NCBI GenBank assembly: GCA_963760655.1
Contig: CAVXDR010000005.1
Coordinates: forward strand, 682,001 to 746,000
DNA: 64,000 nt
Origin: Bog-752 sp963760655
GTDB lineage: Bacteria; Actinomycetota; Thermoleophilia; UBA2241
Direction of reading: 5' to 3'
Part shown: positions 25,532 through 34,118 of the stretch, piece by piece
Numbering within the stretch: the stretch's first letter is position 1
Layout of the letters: every line of letters begins with the position of its first letter
Translations under genes and position numbers: made by a program
Notes under the pieces: model-generated
What the model was told of the DNA's origin: nothing
The model's database searches: none
The model's input: only the letters and a program-made list of their open reading frames with translations

Positions 25532-26161
25532 ACGACCAGCTCGACCGCCTCGACCAGCGCAGCCGACCGCGGCTCGACGTCGCTCGAGCCTCTGGCCGCC
25601 TACGTGCGCCGCACGGCGGCGACCGACGTGGCGCGTTGCTACCAGTGCGGCAAGTGCTCCGCCGGCTGCCCGATGGGCCCCGAGATGGCGCTGCCGCCCC
25701 ACACCATCATGCGTCTTGCGCTCGCGAACGACCGCGCCCGGCTGTTCGCCGACGAGTCGCTGTGGCTCTGCCTCACCTGCGAGACCTGCAGCGCGCGCTG
25801 CCCCAAGGACGTCGACCCGGCGCGCGTGATCGACGCGCTGCGCGAGCTCGCGGCGATCGAGGACGCCGAGCACGCTCCCCGCGCCGTACGCGCCTTCCAC
25901 CAGGCGTTCCTCGAGCAGATCCGCACCAACGGCCGCCTGTCGGAGGTCGGCCTCGTCATGCAGTACAAGCTGCGCAGCGGCGCCCTGCTGCAGGACGTCG
26001 CGACCGCGCCGGCCATGCTGCGCCGCGGCAAGCTGCCGCTGCGCCCCGAGCGCATCGCCGGCGCCGCCGACGTGCGGCGTCTCATGGCGGCCTGCGAGCG
26101 CGCACGGACCGGCGCCGCGCGCGGTCTCGGCCGGGCGGGCCACGACGAGGGTCGGGCGTGA
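25532..26161 (+). CDS. hdrC: Heterodisulfide reductase subunit C-like, 2x[4Fe-4S]
   Basis: Small iron-sulfur subunit that passes electrons to HdrB. It carries two CxxCxxCxxxC motifs, CYQCGKCSAGCP and CLTCETCSARCP. Family similarity (LEPLAAYVRR before the first cluster) begins upstream of the first canonical start, GTG 25604. An ideal ribosome-binding site GAGAGG (25518-25523) lies eight bases before ACG at 25532, in the context ACGACCAGC where ATGACCAGC would be expected. I therefore place the start at ACG, either a true near-cognate start or a sequence error. A conservative annotation would use 25604 (185 residues). The stop overlaps hdrB as GTGA. Confidence 0.88.
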   Translation, partial: TTSSTASTSAADRGSTSLEPLAAYVRRTAATDVARCYQCGKCSAGCPMGPEMALPPHTIMRLALANDRARLFADESLWLCLTCETCSARCPKDVDPARVIDALRELAAIEDAEHAPRAVRAFHQAFLEQIRTNGRLSEVGLVMQYKLRSGALLQDVATAPAMLRRGKLPLRPERIAGAADVRRLMAACERARTGAARGLGRAGHDEGRA

Positions 26162-27174
26162 GCCTCGCCTACTACCCTGGCTGCTCCATGCACGGCACCT
26201 CGCGCGAGTACGAGGAGAGCCTGCTCGCGGTCGCGGTCGCGCTCGGCGTCGAGCTCGACCAGCTCGACGACTGGAGCTGCTGCGGGGCAAGCTCGGCACA
26301 CGCCGCCGACCATCTGCTGGGCGTCGCCCTGCCGGCCCGCAACCTCGCCCTCGCCGAGGCGCAGGGCGCCGACCGCGTCCTCGCCCCGTGCGCCGCCTGC
26401 TACAACCGTCTGTCGGGCGCGGCCCACGCGGTCGCCGAAGAGCCCGGCCTGGCGGCCAGGGTGGCCGACGTGCTCGAGCGGCCGTTCGCCAACACCGTCA
26501 AGGTGCAGAGCGTCGTCGAGCTGCTGCGCGGCCTCGCGCCGGCCATCGAGGAGCGCGTCGCGGCGCGCCTCGAACCCAACCCGCTCGAGCATCTGAGCGT
26601 GGCCGCCTACTGGGGCTGCCTGCTGGTGCGACCGCCCCAGGCGACCGGCTTCGACGACGCCGAGCAGCCGGTCGGCATGGACGAGGTGGTCACCGCCTGC
26701 GGCGCCCGCCCGGTGCGCTGGAACATGGCGGTCGAGTGCTGCGGCGGCGCCTTCTCGATCGCCCGCACGAGCTCGGTGCTGCGCCTGAGTCGCGCCATCA
26801 TCGACGACGCCCGGCGCTGTGGCGCCGACGCCATCGTGGCGGCCTGCCCGCTCTGCCACGCCAACCTCGACTTTCGTCAGAGCGCGATGAGCCTCAAGGG
26901 CGCCCCGCCGATGCCGGTGCTCTACATCACCCAGCTCGTCGGCCTCGCCCTGGGGCTGCCGCTCGACCTGCTCGGCTTCGACCGTCATTTCGTCGACACC
27001 CAGCCGCTGCTCGCCCGCCTGGCCGACGACGCCCGGCGGGCGGCCACCGAGGCCGCCGCGCGCGAGACCGCGCGCGCCGCCAAGGCCGCCGCGCGCGCTC
27101 AGGCCGGCGTCGCGGCCGCGACGCCGGGGGGCGGCGGCGGCGAGAGCACGGCGCCCGCCGGAGCCGCGCCATGA
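26158..27174 (+). CDS. hdrB: Heterodisulfide reductase subunit B-like (CCG domains)
   Basis: Catalytic disulfide-reducing subunit with non-cubane iron-sulfur sites. The 338-residue protein has two cysteine-rich domains: YYPGCSMHG with WSCCGASS and CAACYNR, then YWGCLLV with VECCGGAFS and CPLCHANLD. Both CCG motifs are intact. The last 45 residues form an Ala/Gly-rich tail not usual for the family. The GTG start overlaps the hdrC stop and the stop overlaps hdrA, so translation is coupled. In Flx-Hdr complexes of anaerobic bacteria the disulfide substrate is debated (possibly DsrC-like proteins or another thiol). Confidence 0.93.
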   Translation: MSLAYYPGCSMHGTSREYEESLLAVAVALGVELDQLDDWSCCGASSAHAADHLLGVALPARNLALAEAQGADRVLAPCAACYNRLSGAAHAVAEEPGLAARVADVLERPFANTVKVQSVVELLRGLAPAIEERVAARLEPNPLEHLSVAAYWGCLLVRPPQATGFDDAEQPVGMDEVVTACGARPVRWNMAVECCGGAFSIARTSSVLRLSRAIIDDARRCGADAIVAACPLCHANLDFRQSAMSLKGAPPMPVLYITQLVGLALGLPLDLLGFDRHFVDTQPLLARLADDARRAATEAAARETARAAKAAARAQAGVAAATPGGGGGESTAPAGAAP

Positions 27175-29195
27175 GCCGCATCGGCGTCTTCGTCTGTCAC
27201 TGCGGCGAGAACATCGCCCGCACGGTCGACTGCGCGGCCGTCGCCGACGCCCTGCGCGAGCACCCCGGCGTGGTGCGCGCCGAGGACTACAAGTACATGT
27301 GCTCCGACCCCGGCCAGCAGCTCGTCAAGAAGGCGATCGAAGAGGACGGACTCACCGGCGTCGTGGTCTGCGCCTGCTCGCCCCACATGCACGAGACGAC
27401 CTTCCGCCGGGCGGCCGCGCAGGCCGGTCTCAACCCCTTCGTGGTCGAGATGGCCAACGTCCGCGAGCACTGCTCGTGGATCCACGACGACCGCGAGCGC
27501 GCCACGGCCAAGGCGATCGACATCGGCCGCACCATCGTCGAGAAGGTCAAGCAGGACCGCCCGCTCGAGACCATCCGTATCCCCGTCACCAAGCGGGCGC
27601 TCGTGATCGGCGGCGGCATCGCCGGTATCCAGGCGGCGCTCGACATCGCCGACGGCGGCCACGAGGTCGTGCTGGTCGAGAAGGAGGCCTCGATCGGCGG
27701 CCACATGAGCCAGCTCTCCGAGACCTTCCCCACGCTCGACTGCTCGCAGTGCATCCTCACGCCGCGCATGGTCGAGGCCTACCAGCACCCGCGCATCACG
27801 TTGCACACCTGGAGCGAGGTCGAGAAGGTCGACGGCTACATCGGCAACTTCGCCGTGACGATCCGCAAGAAGGCGCGCTCGGTCGACGAGAACCTCTGCA
27901 ACGGCTGCGGCGACTGCCAGGCGGCCTGCCCGAGCCGCAAGATCGCGAGCGAGTTCGACGCCGGCCTGGGCAGGCGCACCGCCATCTCCACACCCTTCCC
28001 GCAGGCCGTGCCCAACATCCCGGTGCTCGACCGCGCCAACTGCACGCTGTTCAAGGGCCGCGCCAAGGGCCTGGCCAAGGACGCTTGCGGCAAGTGCAAG
28101 GAGGCCTGCCTCAAGGGTGCGATCGACTACGACACCGAGGACGCGTTCGTGACCGAGGAGGTCGGCGCGATCGTGGTGGCTACCGGCTTTCAGCTCTACG
28201 ACATCGGCCGGGAGCAGCCTGCCGGCCTCAAGGGCTACGGCGAGTACGGCTACGGCGAGGTGCCCGACGTGATCGACGGGCTGCAGTTCGAGCGCCTGGC
28301 GAGCGCGTCCGGGCCGACCGGCGGCGAGATCCTGCGGCCCTCTGACGGCGCCGTGCCGAAGACCGTCGTGTTCGTGAAATGCGTGGGCTCGCGCGACCCC
28401 GAGAAGGGCATGTCGTACTGCTCCAAGATCTGCTGCATGTACACCGCCAAGCACACCATGCTCTACAAGCACAAGGTGCACGACGGGCGCGCCGTGGTCT
28501 TCTACATGGACATCAGGGCGGCCGGCAAGGGCTACGACGAGTTCAGCCGGCGGGCGATCGAAGAGGACGGCGCCGAGTACGTGCGCGGCCGCGTGAGCCG
28601 CATCTTCCGCGACGGCGACGTGGTGAAGGTCTGGGGCTACGACACGCTGTCGGGCCGCCAGGTCGTGATCGACGCGGACATGGTCGTGCTGGCCACCGCC
28701 GTGCGGCCCCAGCCGGGCATCGCCGAGCTCGCCCAGAAGCTGTCGGTGAGCTACGACCAGGACGGCTTTCTGAACGAGGCGCACCCCAAGCTGCGCCCGG
28801 TCGAGACCAACACCGCCGGCGTCTACCTGGCCGGCGCCTGCCAGGCGCCGCGCGACATCCCCGAGTCGGTCGCCATGGCCAGCGCGACGGCCGCCAAGGT
28901 GCTCGGCCTGTTCAGCGCCGACGAGCTCGAGCGCGACCCGTCGGTGGCCCTCGTGAACGAGCGCACCTGCAGCGGCTGCTTCCATTGCGAGCGCGTCTGC
29001 CCCTACGGTGCGATCGAGCACCGCGACGTCTGCGACATGGAGGGCCACGTCTGCGGCCACGTCGCCTGGGTGAACCCCGGCGTCTGCCAGGGCTGCGGCA
29101 CCTGCGTGGCGGTGTGCCCCTCCAAGAGCGTCGAGCTGGCCGGTTTCACCGACAGCCAGGTCTACGCCGAGATCAACGCTTTGGCGGGGTGGTGA
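27171..29195 (+). CDS. hdrA: Heterodisulfide reductase subunit A (FAD, multiple [4Fe-4S])
   Basis: The electron-bifurcating flavin subunit, 674 residues. An N-terminal Cys-rich stretch (VCHCGEN) precedes the FAD fold at 143-175 (VIGGGIAGIQA, then VLVEKEASIGGHM). Cys191 and Cys194 lie in LDCSQC, and an inserted cluster uses Cys243, 246, 249 and 253 (CNGCGDCQAACP). At the C terminus are two ferredoxin clusters, CSGCFHCERVCP and CQGCGTCVAVCP. All key cysteines are ordinary Cys; no selenocysteine is needed. Start ATG 27171 overlaps the hdrB stop as ATGA. Length is normal for HdrA. Confidence 0.95.
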   Translation: MSRIGVFVCHCGENIARTVDCAAVADALREHPGVVRAEDYKYMCSDPGQQLVKKAIEEDGLTGVVVCACSPHMHETTFRRAAAQAGLNPFVVEMANVREHCSWIHDDRERATAKAIDIGRTIVEKVKQDRPLETIRIPVTKRALVIGGGIAGIQAALDIADGGHEVVLVEKEASIGGHMSQLSETFPTLDCSQCILTPRMVEAYQHPRITLHTWSEVEKVDGYIGNFAVTIRKKARSVDENLCNGCGDCQAACPSRKIASEFDAGLGRRTAISTPFPQAVPNIPVLDRANCTLFKGRAKGLAKDACGKCKEACLKGAIDYDTEDAFVTEEVGAIVVATGFQLYDIGREQPAGLKGYGEYGYGEVPDVIDGLQFERLASASGPTGGEILRPSDGAVPKTVVFVKCVGSRDPEKGMSYCSKICCMYTAKHTMLYKHKVHDGRAVVFYMDIRAAGKGYDEFSRRAIEEDGAEYVRGRVSRIFRDGDVVKVWGYDTLSGRQVVIDADMVVLATAVRPQPGIAELAQKLSVSYDQDGFLNEAHPKLRPVETNTAGVYLAGACQAPRDIPESVAMASATAAKVLGLFSADELERDPSVALVNERTCSGCFHCERVCPYGAIEHRDVCDMEGHVCGHVAWVNPGVCQGCGTCVAVCPSKSVELAGFTDSQVYAEINALAGW

Positions 29196-29827
29196 GCGCT
29201 ATGACGGCCGAGCAGAGCGACGCGCACGGCGCGACCACCGGGGTGATCGGCGCCGGCCACGACGACTCGGCGAGCTTCGAGCCGCGCATCACCGCCTTCG
29301 TGTGCAACTGGTGCACCTACACCGGCGCCGACCTGGCCGGCACCAGCCGGCTGCCCATGGCGAGCAACGTGCGCATCATCCGTCTGCCCTGCACCGGCCG
29401 CATCGACCACCTCTTCGTGGTGAAGGCCTTCGAGCGCGGCGCCGACGGGGTGATCGTGAGCGGCTGCCACCCGGCCGACTGCCACTACACGGCCGGCAAC
29501 TATCACGCCCGGCGGCGTTTCGGCGTGTTCCGCGAGCTGCTGTCGTTCCTGGGGGTCGATCCCCGTCGGCTCACCTTCTCGTGGGTCTCGGCCTCCGAAG
29601 GCGGCAAGTGGGCCGACGTCGTGAACGAGACCGTCGCCCGGGTGCGCGAGCTGGGCCCGTTCGAGGCCTACCACCGGCTCGCCGACGCGCCGCTGCCCGA
29701 CGGCGACCCGCTGGCCTCCGTCGACCTGAGCGACGCCCGCGGCCCGCTCGAGGCGGCCGGCAGCGACGGAGCGCACACGACCGGCGCCGGCGCGCCCGAT
29801 CCGACCTCCGAAGGGGCCCCCCGATGA
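29192..29827 (+). CDS. flxD: MvhD/FlxD-like [2Fe-2S] linker subunit
   Basis: A 211-residue protein that couples the electron-input module to HdrA. The FeS domain holds Cys38, Cys41, Cys67, Cys92 and Cys97 (VCNWCTYTGAD, LPCTGRID, SGCHPADCHY), the MvhD pattern. GTG 29192 gives the same 4-base overlap as the other junctions; ATG 29201 three codons later is an alternative. An N-terminal extension of about 30 residues and a 40-residue C-terminal tail are low in complexity. No hydrogenase (MvhAG) genes are nearby, so NADH via FlxA is the likely donor. Confidence 0.9.
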   Translation: MSAMTAEQSDAHGATTGVIGAGHDDSASFEPRITAFVCNWCTYTGADLAGTSRLPMASNVRIIRLPCTGRIDHLFVVKAFERGADGVIVSGCHPADCHYTAGNYHARRRFGVFRELLSFLGVDPRRLTFSWVSASEGGKWADVVNETVARVRELGPFEAYHRLADAPLPDGDPLASVDLSDARGPLEAAGSDGAHTTGAGAPDPTSEGAPR

Positions 29828-30702
29828 GCGAGCTGCAGGACACCGCGCGGCGCCTGTTCGAGGACGGCACGGTCCAGGTCGTGATCGGTTGGGAGGCCGG
29901 CCGGCGCGGCGTGCGCCCCGTCTTCGTGACCGCCCCGGGCGAGTGCGACCGGCTGATCTTCGACGCGCGCTGCGTGCACGACCTGGCCGTCTTTCTGAAC
30001 CCGCGCCGCTCGCCGGTCGCGGCGCTCGGCAAGGCCGCGCTCGTGGTCAAGGGCTGCGACGCCAAGGCGGTCGCCGGGCTGCTGCGCGAGTCGCAGCTCG
30101 GCCGCGACGAGGTCGTGCTGATCGGCGTGCGCTGCGGCGGGGTCGCCGCAGGGCCCGAGGGGTCCGAGCCGCCGACACTCACCGCCGAGTCGGTCGCCGC
30201 GCGCTGCCACGGCTGCGATGTGCGCGAGCCGGCCGGGGTCGACGTGCTGGTCGGCGAGCCGCAGCCCGAGCCGCCGGTCGCGACCACGCTCGACGAGCGT
30301 GTGGCGGCGCTCGACGCCCTGAGCCCCGCCGAGCGCCTTGCCTTCTGGACCGAGGAGCTCTCACGCTGCACGCAGTGCTACGCCTGTCGCCAGGCCTGCC
30401 CGCTGTGCTACTGCGAGCGCTGCGTCGTCGAGAAGAGCGAGCCGCAGTGGGTCGAGACCTCGCCGCATGCGCGCGGCAACTTCGCCTGGCACCTCACGCG
30501 CGCCCAGCACCTCGCGGGCCGCTGCGTCGGCTGCGGCGAGTGCGAGCGGGCCTGCCCGGTCGCCATCCCGCTGGGCCTCATCAACCGCAAGCTGCAGCAG
30601 GTCGTCTACGAGCTCTACGGCTACACCGTGAGCGACGACCCGGCCGTGCCGGCGCCGATCGGCGCCTACGCCGTCGACGACACCCAGGACTTCATCCGAT
30701 GA
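29824..30702 (+). CDS. flxC: FlxC-like 4Fe-4S dicluster protein
   Basis: A 292-residue protein with an N-terminal domain of about 165 residues containing RCGGV and CHGC motifs, resembling FrhB/FdhB-type ferredoxin-linked subunits. Two [4Fe-4S] motifs follow: CTQCYACRQACPLCYCERC and CVGCGECERACP. It starts by ATGA overlap with flxD and ends by ATGA overlap with flxB. The name rests on position in the mirrored flxABCD-hdrABC order, so flxB and flxC could be swapped by some annotators. Confidence 0.85.
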   Translation: MSELQDTARRLFEDGTVQVVIGWEAGRRGVRPVFVTAPGECDRLIFDARCVHDLAVFLNPRRSPVAALGKAALVVKGCDAKAVAGLLRESQLGRDEVVLIGVRCGGVAAGPEGSEPPTLTAESVAARCHGCDVREPAGVDVLVGEPQPEPPVATTLDERVAALDALSPAERLAFWTEELSRCTQCYACRQACPLCYCERCVVEKSEPQWVETSPHARGNFAWHLTRAQHLAGRCVGCGECERACPVAIPLGLINRKLQQVVYELYGYTVSDDPAVPAPIGAYAVDDTQDFIR

Positions 30703-31934
30703 GCGACGAGTCGTCATTGCTCGGGCAGGCGCGGCTGCGTGACGCGCTCGGGCAGACGAGCGACCAGTCGAGCGGCGCCCCGCGCCGCGTGCTGCTGCTC
30801 ACCCATGACGACCTCGCGGGCCTCGTCGAGGAGCTCGCGGCGCGCGGCGCGCCGGCGGTGGCGCCGGCGTGGGCCGGCGGAGCCGGCCGCGCCGCCGGCG
30901 CCCCCGGCGCGCCGCGCGAGACCGAGTACCGGGCGGTGACGGCCGCGGCCGAGCTCGCCCTGGGCGAGCGGCTGCCGCGCCTCTCCCTCAAGCAGCTCTT
31001 CCTGCCGCAGACCGAGGTGCTCTTCTCGTGGCGCCGCACCGGCGGCGACGTCGAGCTCACCCCGGCCTCGACCGACCTGCCGCCGCGCGTCGTGCTGGGC
31101 GCACGGCCCTGCGACGCCGCCGCCCTGCCCATCGTCGACCGCGTGATGAACTGGGACTACGCCGACGAGCTCTGGAACGCGCGGCGGGCGGCGACCACGG
31201 TGTTCAGCCTGGCGTGCGGCGTCGAGGACGACTCGTGCTTCTGCTCGGCCGTGTTCCTCGACCCGGCGACCGAGCGCGGGTCGGACGGCCGCCTCACACC
31301 GGTCGACGGCGGCTACCTGGTCGAGACCTTCAGCGACAGGGGCGAGGCCTTCACGGCGGCTCACCCCAGACGTTTCGCCGAGCTGCCCGACGGCCCGGCC
31401 GGCGACCGGCCGCAGGCCCAGGCCGCCGCCTATCGCGCCGCGGCCCGCGAGCGCGTGGCCGCCAACCTGCGCCTCGACCACGACCGCGTGCGCGACTGGC
31501 TCGAGCACCACTTCGACGACCCCTTCTGGGCCACTCTCGGGCCGCGCTGCAACGGCTGCGGCGTGTGCTCGTCGGTCTGTCCCACCTGCCACTGCTTCGA
31601 CATCGTCGACGAGCCCGAGAGCGTGGGTCACGGCGTGCGGCGCCGCAACTGGGACACCTGCCAGACCTGCGTCTTCACCCGGCACGCCTCGGGCCACAAT
31701 CCGCGCGCCGACCAGAACGCGCGCTACCGCCAGCGCGTCGAGCACAAGTTCCTGGTCTACCCGAGCCGCTTCGGCGACGTGCTGTGCACCGGCTGCGGCC
31801 GCTGCTCGCGCGCCTGCCCCACCGGTCAGGACCTGAGTGAGATCCTGGGCGCGATCGACGAACGAGCGGCCGGCGTCAGCGCGGGTGACGGGGCGACCGG
31901 CGAGACCGCCGGGCAGGACGGCGCCGCCTCGTGA
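30699..31934 (+). CDS. flxB: FlxB-like 4Fe-4S protein (AsrA-like)
   Basis: A 411-residue iron-sulfur protein similar to anaerobic sulfite reductase subunit A. The N-terminal region includes GARPCDAAALPIVD and SCFC. Two ferredoxin motifs are CNGCGVCSSVCPTCHCFD and CTGCGRCSRACP. In AsrA and related hydrogenase subunits this fold passes electrons from the NAD(P)H flavoprotein to further clusters. It lies directly before flxA with a GTGA overlap, as expected for the pair. Gly/Ala-rich insertions near residue 55 and at the C terminus look lineage-specific. Confidence 0.87.
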   Translation: MSDESSLLGQARLRDALGQTSDQSSGAPRRVLLLTHDDLAGLVEELAARGAPAVAPAWAGGAGRAAGAPGAPRETEYRAVTAAAELALGERLPRLSLKQLFLPQTEVLFSWRRTGGDVELTPASTDLPPRVVLGARPCDAAALPIVDRVMNWDYADELWNARRAATTVFSLACGVEDDSCFCSAVFLDPATERGSDGRLTPVDGGYLVETFSDRGEAFTAAHPRRFAELPDGPAGDRPQAQAAAYRAAARERVAANLRLDHDRVRDWLEHHFDDPFWATLGPRCNGCGVCSSVCPTCHCFDIVDEPESVGHGVRRRNWDTCQTCVFTRHASGHNPRADQNARYRQRVEHKFLVYPSRFGDVLCTGCGRCSRACPTGQDLSEILGAIDERAAGVSAGDGATGETAGQDGAAS

Positions 31935-32779
31935 GCGCCGCGCCCGCGCCCAACCTGTACCAGCCCGACCTCGTCGTGGTCGAGGCGATCACCGACGAGA
32001 CGCCCGACACCCGCACCTACCGCCTGCGCTTTCGCGACCCCGAGCGCGCCGCGGCCTTCTCGTTCCGGGCCGGCCAGTTCGGCGAGTACTCGGTGTTCGG
32101 CGCCGGCGAGTCGACCTTCTGCATCGCCAGCCCGCCGACGCGGACCGGCTACCTGGAGTGCACGGTCAAGGCCGCCGGCAAGGTCACCGGCAGCCTGGGC
32201 CAGGTCGACGTCGGCGACCTGCTCGGCTTTCGCGGTCCCTACGGCAACGCCTTCCCGGTCGAAGAGTGGGAGGGCCGCGACCTCGTCTTCATCGCCGGCG
32301 GCATCGGCCTGGCGCCGGTGCGCTGCGTCATCTGGAACGTGCTCGACCGGCGCGAACGCTACGGCGACGTGACGATCGTCTACGGCGCCCGCAGCGTGGC
32401 CGACCTCGTCTACAAGCGCGAGCTCGACGAGTGGGCCGGGCGCGACGACGTGCGCCTCGTCACCACGGTCGACCCGGGCGGCCAGACGCCCGACTGGAGG
32501 GGCGAGGTGGGTTACGTGACGCCGGTGGTCGAGCAGGCGGCGCCGCGCGCCGAGGGCGCCATCGCCGTGCTCTGCGGACCGCCGATCGTGGTCAAGCTGA
32601 CGCTGCCGGTCCTGGCCGGGCTGGGCTTCGCCGACGAGGCTGTCTACACGACGCTCGAGAACCGCATGAAGTGCGGCGTCGGCAAGTGCGGGCGCTGCAA
32701 CATCGGCTCGGTCTACGTCTGCAAGGACGGTCCGGTGTTCACCGCCGCCCAGCTCAAGGAGCTGCCGCAGGACTACTGA
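31931..32779 (+). CDS. flxA: FlxA-like FAD/NAD(P)H-binding oxidoreductase with [2Fe-2S]
   Basis: The NADH-oxidising entry flavoprotein, 282 residues, of the ferredoxin-reductase/PyrK family. The FAD-binding barrel covers residues 10-110 (FRAGQFGEYSVFG) and the NAD fold 115-240 (FIAGGIGLAPVR, AVLCGPPIVV). A C-terminal cysteine cluster MKCGVGKCGRCN...VC binds [2Fe-2S]. It is the last gene of the operon and would deliver NADH electrons through FlxB/C/D to HdrA for bifurcation between ferredoxin and a disulfide. Start GTG 31931 overlaps flxB. Confidence 0.92.
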   Translation: MSAAPAPNLYQPDLVVVEAITDETPDTRTYRLRFRDPERAAAFSFRAGQFGEYSVFGAGESTFCIASPPTRTGYLECTVKAAGKVTGSLGQVDVGDLLGFRGPYGNAFPVEEWEGRDLVFIAGGIGLAPVRCVIWNVLDRRERYGDVTIVYGARSVADLVYKRELDEWAGRDDVRLVTTVDPGGQTPDWRGEVGYVTPVVEQAAPRAEGAIAVLCGPPIVVKLTLPVLAGLGFADEAVYTTLENRMKCGVGKCGRCNIGSVYVCKDGPVFTAAQLKELPQDY

Positions 32780-32859
32780 GCCTCGGCTCCGGCCGCCGCC
32801 ACGCGCGGCCATACGGTCGGCCTCGCCCGTCGCGATGGCGAGCGGTACGTGAAGATGCG

Positions 32860-32936
32860 TGGCGGGAGCGACGAGACTCGAACTCGCGACCTCCGGCGTG
32901 ACAGGCCGGCGTTCTAACCAGCTGAACTACGCCCCC
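32860..32936 (-). tRNA. tRNA-Asp (anticodon GTC)
   Basis: A full 77-base cloverleaf including encoded CCA. The acceptor GGGGGCG pairs with CGCTCCC (one G-U), discriminator G73 is the aspartate identity base, the anticodon stem is CCGGC/GCCGG with loop CTGTCAC, and the T loop is TTCGAGT. It lies just after the Hdr-Flx operon on the opposite strand. Confidence 0.97.
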
Positions 32937-32995
32937 GCGAAGAAGCGCACGACCGGCGGCCCACGGCACACCGGTCGGCAGTGCAGCGACGACGG

Positions 32996-33023
32996 ATTGT
33001 AGCAGATGCGGAGGGGGCGGCAA
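32996..33023 (-). promoter_or_regulatory. Promoter of tRNA-Asp
   Basis: On the minus strand TTGCCG (33018-33023) and TACAAT (32996-33001) are 16 bases apart. The start point would be about 50 bases before the mature tRNA. Confidence 0.5.
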
Positions 33024-33144
33024 AACCTGCGGGCGTTGGCGAGGCGCCGGCCGGCGGGGCGAGAGGGGAGCGACGGGAGCGCGACCGCCGCGACACGATA
33101 CGCTGCGGGCAGACCTCGTCCCCGCGCGATACGATGGCCCGACC

Positions 33145-33951
33145 ATGGCCGGTCACGGGCAGCCCGACATCGAGTACGACGCCTACGCCTCCGACGAGCT
33201 CGCCGAGATCTACGACGCCGTGTACGCCGACCGCGACGACGCCGCTTTGTGGGCGACGCTCGCGCCCGACGACGGCGCCACGCTCGAGCTCGCTTGCGGC
33301 ACGGGCCGCGTGCTGCTGCCGCTGGCGCGCGCCGGCCATCAGATCGTCGGCCTCGACCTGTCGCCCGCCATGCTCGCCCGCTGCCGCGCCAAGGTGGCCG
33401 GCGAGCCGCCTGCCGTGCAGGAGCGTGTGCGCCTCGTCCAGGCAGACATGACCGCCTTCGACCTGGGCCGGCGGTTCTCCCTGGTCACGAGCCCGTTCCG
33501 CGGCTTTCAGCACCTCACCGCGGTGGCCGATCAGCTCGCCTGCCTGGGCCGCTGTCACGCCCACCTGGCCGCCGGCGGCCGCCTCGTGCTCGACCTGTTC
33601 AACCCCGACCCCGCGCTGCTCTACGCCGAGGGCGACAGCGACGGCGAGGAGACGGCCGAGACGGTGGCCTGGACCGCCGGCCGCACCATCCGCTGGTGGG
33701 GTCATGTGACCGGCTACCACCGCGCCCGCCAGTTCAACCAGTGCGAGATGGTCTACGAGATCACGGAGCCCGGCGGCGCCACCCGGCGGGTGAGCGAGCG
33801 TTTTCCCATGCGCTACCTGTTCCGCTACGAGCTCGAGCACCTGCTGGCCCGCGCCGGCTTCGCCGTCGAGGCCCTCTACGGCGACTACGACCGCTCGCCC
33901 TACGACGACGACTCGCCCGAGCTCATCGTCGTAGCCCGGCCGATCGCCTGA
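33145..33951 (+). CDS. Class I SAM-dependent methyltransferase
   Basis: A 268-residue methyltransferase. Motif I is LELACGTGRVLLPLARAG (about 48-65), followed by the acidic GLDLSPAML and motif II-III at VRLVQADMTAFDL. The C-terminal half has strands of the Methyltransf_25/11 type. The acceptor is unknown. ATG 33145 has no ribosome-binding site; TACGAT nine bases upstream may be the -10 of a near-leaderless message. No operon partner is evident. Confidence 0.87.
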   Translation: MAGHGQPDIEYDAYASDELAEIYDAVYADRDDAALWATLAPDDGATLELACGTGRVLLPLARAGHQIVGLDLSPAMLARCRAKVAGEPPAVQERVRLVQADMTAFDLGRRFSLVTSPFRGFQHLTAVADQLACLGRCHAHLAAGGRLVLDLFNPDPALLYAEGDSDGEETAETVAWTAGRTIRWWGHVTGYHRARQFNQCEMVYEITEPGGATRRVSERFPMRYLFRYELEHLLARAGFAVEALYGDYDRSPYDDDSPELIVVARPIA

Positions 33952-34118
33952 CTTTCCACCGCTCGCGACACCTGCGGCGCACCGTCACCCCCGCGGCACC
34001 GTCACGCCGCGGCAACATCATGCTGCGCACCCTGACCCCGGCGCAACGCCGCATCTCCTCGCCCTGCGGGGAACCATGGCGCCACGCGGGCCGCGGCCCG
34101 GTACGACAAGGAGGACGC

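Noticed and set aside
27171..29195. Selenocysteine in HdrA
   Set aside because: Cluster residues are encoded by ordinary Cys codons and the frame has no internal TGA.
29192..29827. Mvh-type hydrogenase linkage
   Set aside because: No MvhA or MvhG hydrogenase genes are present; the FlxA flavoprotein explains the electron input.
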